Source: Nitzschia sp. pyKryTriq1 (taxonomy: Eukaryota; Bacillariophyta; Bacillariophyceae; Bacillariales; Bacillariaceae). From it: 64,000 nucleotides of DNA. Below, in pieces: positions 53,691-64,000 of this stretch. The DNA lies in assembly GCA_956465555.1 (NCBI GenBank), contig OY101117.1, positions 2,914,001 to 2,978,000 on the forward strand, read 5' to 3'. Position 1 is the stretch's first letter; every line of letters begins with the position of its first letter. The notes beneath the pieces are model-generated. The model made no database searches, was not told the DNA's origin, and saw only the letters and a program-made list of their open reading frames with translations. Made by a program: the position numbers and the translations under genes.

Positions 53691-54075
53691 GAGAAATGGG
53701 CGTCGCCGGCAAGAATTTCAATAGGTTATGAGCCTATATACTTTTTTCGCCCCAGAGAGCATAGTCTCTACTAGAGTAGCTAGCTAGTCTTTCTTCGGAG
53801 AAAGCAAGGAGAAAGGACGGCCAAAATGACCCAACGAACTCCCCCAGCCATGAAATGACTGGTTGTGCCATAACGGTATTCCTGCCCAATAATACCTCGT
53901 AACTCACTACCTGGTACTGCTGTAAATACTACTACAGTACTCTACTCTAGCTAGTCTACCGTAGCTATTTCTACTCTAATAGAGTAGAGAGAGTAGAGAG
54001 TACCGGTAGAGTTCATCCAAACACTCTGCTCGTACTGGTACCTGTATCGGTACTCGTACCAGAGGAGTAGACCCC
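53691..54075. other. Upstream region of the fusion gene
   Basis: It contains CTACTCTA/TAGAGTAGAGAGAGTA inverted words near 53935-54000 and GGTACC words near 54030. No gene is seen. Confidence 0.45.
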
Positions 54076-57000
54076 ATGGGAACAGAAGAAGTCAAAATCC
54101 AACAATCTCTTAACAAAGAACACGACGAATCATCATCTCTCTTCAATCGGCGGTCGCCGTTGCGCATTGTCAAAATGAAAGGGGGTGGGGCGATATATGG
54201 CCTTCCTTACATACTAGCAGGATGGAAGTCTTGCTCTACCAGCAGAGCGGTGAAAGCTCGATTGCTATGTTTTCTGGCCATTGTAGTCCTGTGCACAAGG
54301 AACCTTCAAACTGTGTTTATGCTGCTGACGGGAAGAAACTCAGCCCACGATCTTGTCCACGACTCTTCATTCGATCCTCCCCCAGGACGCGGACGGACAA
54401 CCAGCCTCGCCGCCAGGAGCGTAGACGAAACGCGAGGAGAGAATGACCATTTCGATATTTCGTTTGTTTCTGTGCTGTCGATGCAACGATCAGGAAGTAC
54501 TTTCCTAGCAAACCACATACTTGCACCGGGAAACGAAGATGCGTGGACGCAGAGGAGAAACCCGCCACTTTCGGAATGTCCTTACGAACATTTCATCGCG
54601 TTGAATGAAATATTTCAGCATTACGAAGAGCAGTCAGGCGACGCCTGGACGATTGATGGCGCTGATTTATTGAGACGTAATGGGGACCGACAGGTAAAGA
54701 TAAGACATCTTGATGTTGACGAATTGGTTGCATTTTTATTGAGGGTTGCCGAGCGCAAGTGCCAATATACCATCAAAGATGATAAGAAGAAAAAACAGCT
54801 TCGCACATCAAGCAGCAATAAAACCTCCAATTATGGTGGCGATGGTGGATGCCCTTACTACGTCAACAGGAGGGCGAATCAAGTCCATCGGTGCTTCGTC
54901 GTTTTCAAACAGTTCGATGACCAGCTGCGAAATCCCATTCACGAATCGATTCTCAAGTATCTACCGAACTTGAGAGTGGTTATTTTGGAGCGCAATGTCG
55001 ACGATCGCTGGAGGTCTTGGTGGTTTGCAAACGAAACAGGTGACTGGGATGCCAACGGGTCTGTGGAGCACAAGAATAAATTGCCGCACATAGAATCAAG
55101 CGGAAAAGCAGGCAACACGACGATGACCATTCCACCCGTGCCGGAATGGTTCCAATACAAGCACAAAAAGTGGTACAACTTTATCGACATGCTGTTCACC
55201 ACGGAACAAAAGGGACATTTATCTTATCTGCCTCACATCAAAGTTCAATATCAGGATGTGATTGAGGATGCATTGAAAGTTCGGGAACGGGCATTGAAAA
55301 CCATTCTTTTGCCCCCTCCTACGCTGGAAAGGACCGTTCAAGGTCGAAACGTTGACGAGGGAGATTCCTTTATCGTTCGAGCTGGAGGTTTCTACGATCA
55401 TTACAAGAAACGCCGGCATCCGACAGGCTCATTTGTCAAGTGTCGTTCTCCGTCGTTGAATAGTAGCAGTTTCTTGGATGAAGAAGAGGAGTCAAGTCAC
55501 CACCGCCTCAGCAGAAAACAAGCCACACCTCATGCAGCGCTACCACCAGGAGTTTCCTCGGAAAAGATCACTGTTTCTTGTTTGACATTCGAGTATCGAT
55601 ACCTCAAGGATTCTTTCCACAAGTCTGGTTCGATCATAACTGGGGTGCTTTCTTCAGCCAAATCAAGCAAACGACGACAGGTACGAATCAGACTGACGGA
55701 GTGCTAAAAGGTGGTTGGTCTCGTTTTTGATTTGCTGTTCTTGTCGTCTGACAAAACTTACCCCCTGGTTCTTGATTATCTTCTTTTTGTGCGAACAACT
55801 ACTAGGTCATCCGCGAAACCTGGGCAAATGGCTATGGTGGTGTGTTCTTCCTTGTAGCAGGATCATGGAGTGATATCGAAACGGAGTTCTATCATTACAA
55901 AGATTTGGTATGGATTGATCGAGAGGATGCCTACTACAGGATTACGGAGAAAACAGCATCGTTTATTCACCTGGTTGATCGAGTTGCTACTTCTCTGAAT
56001 CTGGACTACCAATATGCGTTCAAGACAGACGATGATACCTACGTTGCTCTGGATCGTCTCATAGCGAGGTTGAATTGGATCTCTGTGGAGAAGAAGCCCC
56101 CGGACTTTTGGGGATCTTGCAGTCCACAACAAGTGAAACCACTTCGCGACCAAGAGAACATTTGGTCGATGACACTAGAAGAATATCCAGGAGAACGCTA
56201 TCCAGAATACTGTCAAGGCGCCGGTTTTGCGCTCTCGAGGAGATTTGTCCGTTGTGCTGCATCAGTCGACAACATGTCTCCTATGCGTTATATGAAGTTT
56301 GAAGATGTTTTCGTGGGTATGCTTGCCGAGCGCTGCAAGATTTCCGCAATCTACGATGACTTTCACATGTTCGCCAGAGTCAAACGATCTGGTCGGCGTC
56401 AACCGGAGACACAAAAGGAATCATTGCTCAGACAGAAAGGGTCCACATCAAAGCAAAGGAAGGGCCACATGTTTTTCCCACGAGCTGATATGGCCGGTCG
56501 AATCTATCAGCACTACGTTCTCGACGATCAAGATATGAAAGATTATCACGCAAGTTATCTTCTCCAGAAAACTCTGGGTCTTGCCCAAGAGCCAAAGGTC
56601 AGGGACCGAGTGCAATTTTTTTACGATGACGAAGGGTTCCACTGGCTTGGTGCGACAGTTGTGGGCATTCGTCGCCAGGACATGTTCAACAGGATTGAAG
56701 TTGACTTGGAATTTGACATTGATGGGAGTGTCGAAACATTCGATTTTGACGAGCTGTACTCTGGTAGATGGAGAAGGGAAATACCGTTGACGTCATACTA
56801 CAAGTTCTCGTACTTGTACGACAGCTTGTCGACAGAAGCTAGCAATCCGAGGAAATCATCGATTGCCGATAATTTAACTCAGAGCTTGTTGGACGTTCAA
56901 GGTATAACTATCGATCAGCTCTTAATGACAACCAAAAAGCTTGAGAGCGAAAGGTTGCGATTCTTCGTCTATGACGATGTCGTGATCCGACAAGGCCTTA

Positions 57001-59033
57001 CCATCCACAAGGAGGAGAAGGTATTCGGGGGATTGAAGGCTGCTCACCTAGAGAAGGATATGCAAGCAGAAGCACAAGTCCTCAAAGCATTAGAATCGCA
57101 CCATCTTCGAACGGCTGATCCTACCGAGGCAGACTTTTTTGTCGTTCCAACGCCAATATCCAAGATGCTATCCAGTGGGTGCCGCTGGGATGATTGTTCT
57201 TGGTATGACGATGCTATCGAGGCTTTGCTCGCACAGCCAGCGTATAAGGAATCTTCCGGCAAGAACCACGTGCTTCTTTCCCTGAATTGGTTGGCATTCA
57301 GTGATCGCTTTGACGCATATGTCCCCGCTTTGTCAAGAAACTTTAAAAAGATCAGGAACCTCACTGTTGCGCATCACTATGATCCATTTGGGGCTCAAGT
57401 CTTGGCACAGACGACTGTCGATGGGAAGGAGACCAGCGAGGGATTTCAGATGTTGTATCCGCTTGAATCTCCCGTCACCAACGCGTTTTGTCTGGGACTT
57501 GGCCACGATCAATCTATGCCGCTAGTTTTCCCCGCTGAAGGTAAGTTCCGGGATGCTGAATTTTTCTTGTTCTACCACTCTAGGGACACAGACAAGGCGC
57601 CCTTTGGTTTCGGCTCTTCCAAATACCGGAACGCGATATTGTTCAACACGACAGTTATAAATCGCTTGCCACCTTCAAGTATCGGAAATGACGTGCCAAA
57701 AGATACTTGGCTCGCAAGTATCCGTTCTTCCCGATTTTGTCTCGTTGTTCGAGGCGATTCGCCACACTCGCACTCACTGCTGTACTCTGTCCGAGCCGGA
57801 TGTATTCCAGTTGTCGTGAGCAATGACTACCAAGAGTACGCGGGCCCTTTGAAGTCTTCTCTTTCTATGAAGGAATTCTGCATTTTTATCAAGGAGAATG
57901 ACTTTCTTTCGGATCCACTGAGAGAGCTTCAGCAGCTCATGGCGCTGTCAAGCTCCACAATCAAGACATTATTGGAATCCCTCGGGATGGTGCAGAGGAT
58001 TCTATTTGCTGATCACCCTGAGTCGATCCTCGTCCCCGCTTTCTTAACAGAGCTTAAGAATGCACAAAAGAACCAACTAGTGGACCTAATTTCACGATAT
58101 CCTTCTGAAGTCGTGGACGATTTCTTGAAAGTTGGGGAGAAGATAGTGCAATATCGCTATTCCAAAAGGATCGAGTCAAGAACCACAACAGATGGGGGCC
58201 AGGAAAGACCAAGGATTGTCGTCGTTGTGCTATCGCAGGCAGATAGGGCGAGCCATCGCCGCAGCATTCGTCAAACATGGGCAAAAGGTTTCAGGACCAT
58301 CTTCGTCATATCCGATGGTAGCTGGGACGACTTATCGGAGGAATTTGCTGAAGATGGGGACATTTTGTGGATTGAACCGGGTGATGTGGAAGGATACGAC
58401 AAGACCAAGTTGGGAGTCCTGACGGCATTTTCATTCATTGCGTCGCATATCGAGGATTATGATTATGTTCTTCGAAATGACGATGGAGGCTTTGTTTTTC
58501 TTCCTCACGCCGAACAGGTCCTGAACAACGATCCCCACGCATATTGGGGGGTATGCGATGTATCGATTGAGGCCAATGGCGAGATAAAGCAAGCTCGTGT
58601 TTCGAACTTCTCACCAGGTGGTGAATCGGGTGGTGAATCGGGAGAAGACGTGGAGATTGTGTTTGAAAATCGCGACCGGTCAAGGGCGACAGTGTCAATC
58701 AACCAATTGCTGCCGTCCGAGCTGGGCTACTTTCTATCCCGGGGGGGGCTCGAATGCCTGATGGGCCAGATCGAAAGCTCCTCGGATTACTTCGCAAAAG
58801 AATACCACATTCCAGATGGGGGGGCTGAAAGCCATTGGCGCGATGCCATAGGAACAAGAGCGTTGTTAGCAAAGTGTGGCCTTTTCTGCGAGAATCACGG
58901 GTTCAAGGTGGATAAACTCGGGACCCACAAGCGGCAGAGTTTTGCCGCAAGTGGGCTGAACAGGAGTGGGGAAATGCTTTTCCATTTCTGGGATGCGCAA
59001 AAGGTAAGGCGCATAGGAGAATGGTCATTGTGA
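54076..59033 (+). CDS. Four-domain sulfotransferase-GT31-GT47-GT31 fusion protein
   Basis: Proposed exons are 54076-55680 and 55806-59033, with a 125-base GT-AG intron at phase 0, giving 1610 residues. A membrane anchor at about 62-84 precedes a sulfotransferase domain with loop QRSGSTF at 137-143 and 3'-phosphate segment VVILERNVDDRWRSWWF near 301-317. The first GT31 domain spans the splice site: GVLSSAKSSKRRQ joins VIRETWANG, followed by KTDDDTYV (DDD about 610-612), YCQGAGFALS and FEDVFVG. A linker with a small beta-rich segment (VQFFYDDEGFHWLGATVV) follows. An exostosin-like GT47 domain lies at about 913-1286 (RFFVYDD, FCLVVRGDSPHSHSLLYSVRAGCIPVVVS). A second, divergent GT31-like domain begins RIVVVVLSQADRASHRRSIRQTW with RNDDGGF near 1424. 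It probably builds a sulfated polysaccharide in the Golgi. Confidence 0.85.
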
Positions 59034-59172
59034 GTGAGGAGTCGTCCCATTAGTGGAATTCTTGTCTTGCACAGTGCCCGTAAATGTTAGCTATGATTAA
59101 AAATGATCGCCGTGGATCCAATACTCGTGCACATTCCACTGGAATCGAAAGAAATTAGGAAAGTAGCGTCCC
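59034..59172. other. 3' flank of the fusion gene
   Basis: No gene is seen in this short spacer. Confidence 0.4.
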
Positions 59173-59472
59173 AGATCTCGGCGGACAGAACGGCTGATCG
59201 AGCATATTGGGCCTGCTGCTGTGGCTCGGCTTGAGGAAGTTATCCGCCGAGTTTTGGGCGACGCCTTCCAGATGATGGACCGGGTGAAAGTACCCGTCCA
59301 TCACGATTGGAAGGCGGCTTTCTTCGCAGCCCTTCGCGAAGCGATTTTTATCTACGAAGAGAATTGGTCGAGATACAACTACTGGAAGACGAGGTTGTGG
59401 TTGTTGTCGTTTTGTGTTTTTGATGACCGAAGACCGAAAATCCACGCGCACTATCACGTGAAGCCAAGATGA
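59173..59472 (+). other. Protein-like fragment, possible transposable-element debris
   Basis: A plus-strand frame reads RLIEHIGPAAVARLEEVIRR, then FQMMDRVKVPVHHDWKAAFF and AALREAIFIYEENWSRYNYW, ending at a TGA at 59470-59472. It is amphipathic and protein-like but has no start codon. The pattern is reminiscent of a repeated diatom protein found with DDE-type elements, but that link is from memory and weak. Confidence 0.35.
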
Positions 59473-59897
59473 CTGCGTATCATACTGGAGCGTCCGCGGT
59501 TGGATCACTACGGATGTACAGACAGACTGAATTGCTATCTCGAATGGTCATAGATAAATATTATCCCTAAATAAGACGTTCTATGTAGGCTTATGATAAA
59601 ATAATTCGGGATTGGCAAGGTTTTGTTTCGATCTATCTATCAGCGAAAGGGGGTCATGCAATAATAAAAATGTGCGAAGAATCCGATTCTTTATTGTCTC
59701 GAGTGGGGGACAACATTAAGTATTCGGGCTTATATGTTTAGATGAGCGCAAGACACAGCTAAGGGTGCAGTATCCACGAGGAACTGCCACGTCACACACA
59801 TCGATGCGTTAGGTATATAGTAGTGTACCCTTGAATCACACACAGGACAAAAATAGGACAGGCAACGCTGATTTGTGTAGACCTGGTACAAAGGAGC
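59473..59897. other. Intergenic stretch, no gene seen
   Basis: Nothing coding or repeated is recognised. Confidence 0.4.
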
Positions 59898-60614
59898 ATG
59901 AAGTTGAGTCTTCCCGACGGGTACCAGGTACCCAACAGACCTTTCCACAGACAAACCGATAGCGAGAGTTGTCGTTTGTTGAACCATAAGATTCCGAACG
60001 AAGGTACTTCTACGAAGAAAACCATCATCCAGAAGCATGTTTACGGCACCTCCATCCATGCTACAGCGGAAATCCTTGACTTGCTTTGCCCAAAAGGCAT
60101 TACCCAACCGACCAAGGACGCCTTGATCCAAGCGGCAGTAGATGTAACTTCCTTACCCGGTAAGTACGGAAGTCGAGGCACATCCGGAATGGATAGTGCC
60201 TCGATCGTTGAATCGTTTGTTCAAGCGGTCGGTGAATTTGCAGCAGTTAGCGCAGCCCAGCACGGCGCCTCAAGACCGGACTTGCAATGGCAGTCCTCCA
60301 GCAGAAACGCTCTGGGGAAAGTCAAGACACTTGAAGACCTCACCACCACGTGCAACCTGATTAAGAGCCGACGAGACTCAGTATTGGAGAGCATGAGGGG
60401 TCGCCTCCAAAATACTCTCTTTCGTTCCGGATGGACAGTCGAGTCCGCCGAACAATATTGTGACATTGGCCTTTTACCGAGGATCATCCACGCTACCATG
60501 GAAGGGTACTACGGTTTATACGTCCATCTCTTGGGAGTGGCTCATTCCCAGCCCCAACTATGGACGCAAACCACCAAGATACACATTGTGGAGCGCTGTC
60601 GTCGATGCCTCTAA
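59898..60614 (+). CDS. Uncharacterised 238-codon frame next to a retroelement relic
   Basis: It starts with an ATG and reads through a helical, low-hydrophobicity sequence (TAEILDLLCPKGITQPTKDALIQAAVDV, then DSASIVESFVQAVGEF). No family is recognised. Its last 15 codons overlap a reverse-transcriptase-like stretch in another frame, so it may be the upstream part of the same old element and not a host gene. Confidence 0.35.
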   Translation: MKLSLPDGYQVPNRPFHRQTDSESCRLLNHKIPNEGTSTKKTIIQKHVYGTSIHATAEILDLLCPKGITQPTKDALIQAAVDVTSLPGKYGSRGTSGMDSASIVESFVQAVGEFAAVSAAQHGASRPDLQWQSSSRNALGKVKTLEDLTTTCNLIKSRRDSVLESMRGRLQNTLFRSGWTVESAEQYCDIGLLPRIIHATMEGYYGLYVHLLGVAHSQPQLWTQTTKIHIVERCRRCL

Positions 60615-60720
60615 GTTTTTCTACCAATTCACCACGGCGCCAGCCGATCGGCGCTATCTGGGGACCATCCACCCCAGAACACCCTCCATGCACTATCTCT
60701 ACAAGGGGCTTCCCAGGTTG
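60577..60720 (+). mobile_element. Reverse-transcriptase fossil fragment
   Basis: A short plus-strand stretch reads VVDASKFFYQF, then RRYLGTIHPRT and YLYKGLP, a pattern of reverse-transcriptase palm motifs. The element family cannot be fixed. It is broken, and only this fragment is seen. Confidence 0.55.
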
Positions 60721-60941
60721 ATCTTTCGTAACAGATACCCCTTGTACCGGTATTTTCGTCGGCTTTCGGCAAGTTTCGTCGAAAGTCACGGCTGGCGGAC
60801 GGGCAGGTACCGGTGCGGTGAGACAACATCATTACTTGTACGGTACCGGTACCTGTAACGGTACCGGTAGGAGTAGATCATAAAACAACAACAACAACAA
60901 CAACAACAACAAACAAGCACAATCCAAACTCTCGTTCCGTC

Positions 60942-61838
60942 ATGTTTCGAAGACCCCAACCACCTCCCCAACAACAACGGGCACCAGGCGCTCAGATTGT
61001 ACTCCCGGAACCAGGAGATCTGGGACAGCTGATCGTGCGAGGCGCCTCCAATTTTGCCCTTCGCCACAAGGTGATCACGGGGAGCTATCTGTTGGGACTT
61101 TTGGTCATTATCTTGATCGGTGGCGGGACCAAATTGACCTACGATCAGCGACGAGAATATAATGCAATCATGAATACTATTGATCTTCAAGCAGAATTTG
61201 ATGCTTCCCAGAACTTTTACATGGCGGACCAAGCGTACCGCGCGAGTAAGGGTTGGTTCACCTGTGATGGTTTGTGCCAGCGTAATAAGCGAAGAATGGA
61301 AGACGCCAAACATCGTCTGGATTTGATACGACAAGAAGGTCAAGCTAGAATGAGCGACGCCAAGAGCATTGCTGGACTCTTTAGTGAAGTGGGAGTCGGC
61401 GAAGTCCAAGATAGTTTTTGGTCCTACTTTCAGTCGGGCAAACAATTTGCCAAGCGGCAGAGTATGTGGGATGCCATGTTTATGGGCATTCGGCATATGG
61501 GGCGAGATGAGAGCTGGATGGAATATGGGTTGAGAGTTTTGATGAACGTCCTTTTGAACTTTTCCATGGGACTACTCATGGCTCTCGTATTTTTCGTCGT
61601 TGGACTGTGGTCTATTGTCACTTCGTATCAACCGAATCCAGCGGTAGCGGTTGTCTTTTTCATCATGGCAGCATGTGCGGCCTTTGCCTTTGTAGCCTCG
61701 TACTTGATGGCAATCTACGGGGCTGCGGCGGGAGGAGTCTATGGGCTATTGAAGGTGGCGGAAACCAATACTCGTGCGGCACGCATCCAAAATGGACGTC
61801 AACAGCCGTACATGCAAAATCGGCCTCATTATCAATAG
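60942..61838 (+). CDS. Multi-pass membrane protein of unknown function
   Basis: The 298-residue protein has a Pro/Gln-rich N-terminus (RRPQPPPQQQ), a first membrane segment (VITGSYLLGLLVIILIGGG), then a charged loop of about 130 residues with a Cys pair (FTCDGLCQRNKR) and a coiled-coil-like stretch. Three more membrane segments lie in the C-terminal half (LRVLMNVLLNFSMGLLMALVFFVVGLWSIV, AVAVVFFIMAACAAFAFVASYLMAIYG). The ATG at 60942 follows CAA microsatellite DNA. The family is unknown to me. It is intact, with codon use like its neighbours. Confidence 0.75.
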   Translation: MFRRPQPPPQQQRAPGAQIVLPEPGDLGQLIVRGASNFALRHKVITGSYLLGLLVIILIGGGTKLTYDQRREYNAIMNTIDLQAEFDASQNFYMADQAYRASKGWFTCDGLCQRNKRRMEDAKHRLDLIRQEGQARMSDAKSIAGLFSEVGVGEVQDSFWSYFQSGKQFAKRQSMWDAMFMGIRHMGRDESWMEYGLRVLMNVLLNFSMGLLMALVFFVVGLWSIVTSYQPNPAVAVVFFIMAACAAFAFVASYLMAIYGAAAGGVYGLLKVAETNTRAARIQNGRQQPYMQNRPHYQ

Positions 61839-62129
61839 TTACCTAGAAGTACTGTGCAAGTACGAGTGAGTCATACCGGTTCTGTACAGTATCAGTGTCG
61901 CGTTCAACTGTACTGCTCTGGTACTGTGATATTGGTAGTATAACAAAAGTACATTATTTCAATTATAATACAATATCATATAATATAATATAATATAATA
62001 CAATACAACTCAAACTTGGGATGATGGCCAATCCTTGTCTTTGGAGCTCTCTAGAGTTGCGGGCTACGGTGACACACGGGCAAAGATGAGAGATCCCCCC
62101 TCCATTCAAAGTGAATGCTTCCATGTCGA
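61839..62129. other. Spacer with AATAT microsatellite
   Basis: A run of TATAATATAATATAATA lies at 61976-62000. GTAC-rich words are at 61845-61930. It separates convergent genes. Confidence 0.6.
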
Positions 62130-63206
62130 TTACTCATCCGAATCATATTGCTCGGAAAAGAAGAGTTTCGTCGACATCAAACGGCCCTTGTTCCCGCGGC
62201 TTGGTTGAGGCGAACTGGGCTCTTGAACCTCAGGCTTGGGTTTCGTGGGGGTTGGAAGGGATCGAGTTTTACCTCCCAGAGATACAATGATTTCCTTGGC
62301 CCAACTATCGGGTTCTCCGACAATCGAACCCATCACTTTGGACAAACTGTTGGCCTCGGACAAGATACTATTGTGATCCGCCTCCGCCACAGTCACTAAG
62401 GATGCCGAACAATTGCGTTCATTCATCTGTTGAACAAGCGCTGATACGGATTCCAACAAGACCAGATGATCCTTGCTTCCGTGGTATACAATGATGGGGC
62501 TTCGAAGGTTGGACGGGATGTACACTTCCGACTTGGACAGCGCGAGACGGACCATTTCTTCATTGCCTTTGTTTCCTTGCAATGTAGCATACTCCGAGAC
62601 AATTTTGGCGGCCTGAAATTGCTTGTGATGCGGATTCGACCATCCTACTAAATTGATGGTGCCCAATGAAAGATTGCTGAGCACTGTGGGGATGATGGCC
62701 GATCGAAATACTTCGGGCAATGATTGTGCCATGGTAATCCACTGAGGATGTAGTTCTGTCGTCTCGTCAAAGTAAATCCAGGGACTCAAAAGGACGGTTC
62801 TTGCAATTCTCTCTTTGAAAGACCGATCAGATAATAAGGCCAAAGCATGTAAGCCACCCAACGAATGACCCAGTAATCGAATACGAGTATAAGGATCCAG
62901 CACTTTATCACAGAACTGTCGTGCATCATCGGCCCATCCAGAGAGAGTGCGATTTTCTTGTAAGGTCGACTCTCCAATTCCAGGATAGTCCACGGCCAGA
63001 ATCCTCAGATTATTTTGCAGAGCCGCTTGATGGGCAAACATAATGGCGACTGACGAAGTCATGAGACCGAAGCAAAAGAGAACCGGCATGCCGGATTCCA
63101 GATTTCCACACTCGCTGTACGACAAAACCCGACCATCCTTCAACGTGATCTTCTTTTTCGTATATCGAGGGTTCTCGATAAGCTTTCTGAGTCGATCCAT
63201 ATTCAT
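62130..63206 (-). CDS. Alpha/beta hydrolase
   Basis: The 358-residue protein has the fold's order of motifs: an oxyanion-side strand (MPVLFCFGLMTSS), DYPGIGES, the nucleophile elbow GHSLGGLHAL, an acid in YHGSKDHLVLLES and the catalytic His in EADHNSI. The C-terminal 50 residues are a Pro/Lys-rich tail. The ATG at 63206 is preferred; the frame extends eight codons upstream only through a GTG. No signal peptide is seen, so it is likely cytosolic. The substrate cannot be told. The gene is convergent with the membrane-protein gene at 60942. Confidence 0.85.
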   Translation of the reverse strand: MNMDRLRKLIENPRYTKKKITLKDGRVLSYSECGNLESGMPVLFCFGLMTSSVAIMFAHQAALQNNLRILAVDYPGIGESTLQENRTLSGWADDARQFCDKVLDPYTRIRLLGHSLGGLHALALLSDRSFKERIARTVLLSPWIYFDETTELHPQWITMAQSLPEVFRSAIIPTVLSNLSLGTINLVGWSNPHHKQFQAAKIVSEYATLQGNKGNEEMVRLALSKSEVYIPSNLRSPIIVYHGSKDHLVLLESVSALVQQMNERNCSASLVTVAEADHNSILSEANSLSKVMGSIVGEPDSWAKEIIVSLGGKTRSLPTPTKPKPEVQEPSSPQPSRGNKGRLMSTKLFFSEQYDSDE

Positions 63207-64000
63207 GGTGTCCGACCTTGGGACAATCACGTCAGAGTAATCTGAGTAAATATGAATGAAGACGAATGAATCAGTCTATCGCGAGAATGAACGAGGAGTA
63301 AAATGTCGTGCGATCTTTTGTCCGTCCTTTTCTAGATAGCTTCTCGTAGGTCCATGTACATATTTTGAAGTAGATGGTGAGGCTTTGGTTCTTCTTCTTC
63401 TTCTCCTTGCTGTCAGTATTATAAATATCATTCATTCGATGGGAGGAGAATCATCGAAACAGCCGGTGGCTGATGGTTGATGATGGTTGATGATGGTTGA
63501 TGCTTTCTTGACAGATTATTCCATGAAAGGAAAGCATTCCTCGAGGACAGTCGTCTCATCGCCGTCGGGTGTGTGCGCCCGTCGAACCTTGTTATGGGAA
63601 TTAATGAGATGCTACATACCAAAGTATTCAGATTCGTTTATGTTTATTTCTCTAAAAATTTAACGAACAAATAATACCGGTACGTGTACTCGTAGTAATA
63701 ATAATCTATGCGCCATAGGGATGAAACTATTTTAGTACTTCCCCGAACTACAGTATCATACATTACCGGCGGCGTACCGTACTGCAGTAGCGGTATCATA
63801 CTTCGTACATTATTTTTCCAAACAGAGATGTGACGATTTCACTGCCCGAGGAAGACGCCACAATTCTTAGACACGGATCGAACCAGCGAGAACGCGATTA
63901 CACTTTGTATGGAACTATTCTGATATGATCAATGCGTGCAACAATCACAAGGAAGATGATATTGTCACTCGCATACCAGAGTACTATATCGAACATGGTC
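63207..64000. other. Right-end stretch, no gene seen
   Basis: It includes a short GATGATGGTT tandem at 63473-63501 and GTACC/CGTAC words at 63680-63810. Nothing coding is convincing up to the window edge. Confidence 0.5.

Noticed and set aside
61970-62000. AATAT run as a centromere- or origin-like signal
   Set aside because: It is only about 30 bases long, a simple microsatellite with no supporting structure.
1-64000. CRISPR array or bacterial operon
   Set aside because: Introns, membrane-anchored Golgi enzymes and eukaryotic trafficking genes exclude a bacterial source. The repeats are tandem satellites without unique spacers.

Overview
The window reads as nuclear DNA of a photosynthetic stramenopile, most likely a pennate diatom. 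The evidence is short GT-AG introns (59 to 144 bases), a protein of the diatom thylakoid-lumen type, copia relics resembling diatom CoDi elements, many single-pass membrane sulfotransferases, and GTAC-rich intergenic DNA. TAA, TAG and TGA all end well-supported genes, so the code is standard.

Bases 1-10858 hold a young array of sulfotransferase-like cassettes. Two nearly identical 3457-base units each carry an intact plus-strand gene (type A), a fragment (type C) and a decayed minus-strand gene (type B). A copia relic follows, then a third unit in which the A and B bodies have changed places and strands. The array ends at the 3' end of a CRTAC1-like FG-GAP gene (10902-13379). Bases 13926-16319 are two identical tandem copies of a terminal-inverted-repeat element with an 8-base target duplication, followed by minisatellites.

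Bases 17064-34752 hold three more sulfotransferases, an IQ-motif repeat protein interrupted by one in-frame TGA, a dynamin-like GTPase, a small secreted protein, a two-exon cysteine-rich membrane protein and a four-exon GT92-like glycosyltransferase. Bases 35521-45725 hold an H-NOX protein with the haem-binding residues and no cyclase, a Clp chaperone remnant, a TTC38-like gene with one in-frame TGA, a five-exon VPS16 and a two-exon predicted thylakoid-lumen protein. Bases 47590-52456 hold SEC23 and an aspartate aminotransferase with a long N-terminal extension.

The most striking gene is at 54076-59033. Its two exons encode about 1610 residues joining a sulfotransferase, a GT31 galactosyltransferase, a GT47 exostosin-like domain and a second GT31-like domain. 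The right end holds retroelement relics, a four-segment membrane protein and an alpha/beta hydrolase.

The sulfotransferases, the GT92-like enzyme and the fusion protein look like Golgi type II membrane enzymes, and together they suggest synthesis of sulfated extracellular or cell-wall polysaccharide. SEC23, VPS16 and the dynamin-like protein are ordinary trafficking genes of the same endomembrane system. Gene models with introns were spliced by eye and checked for frame only.
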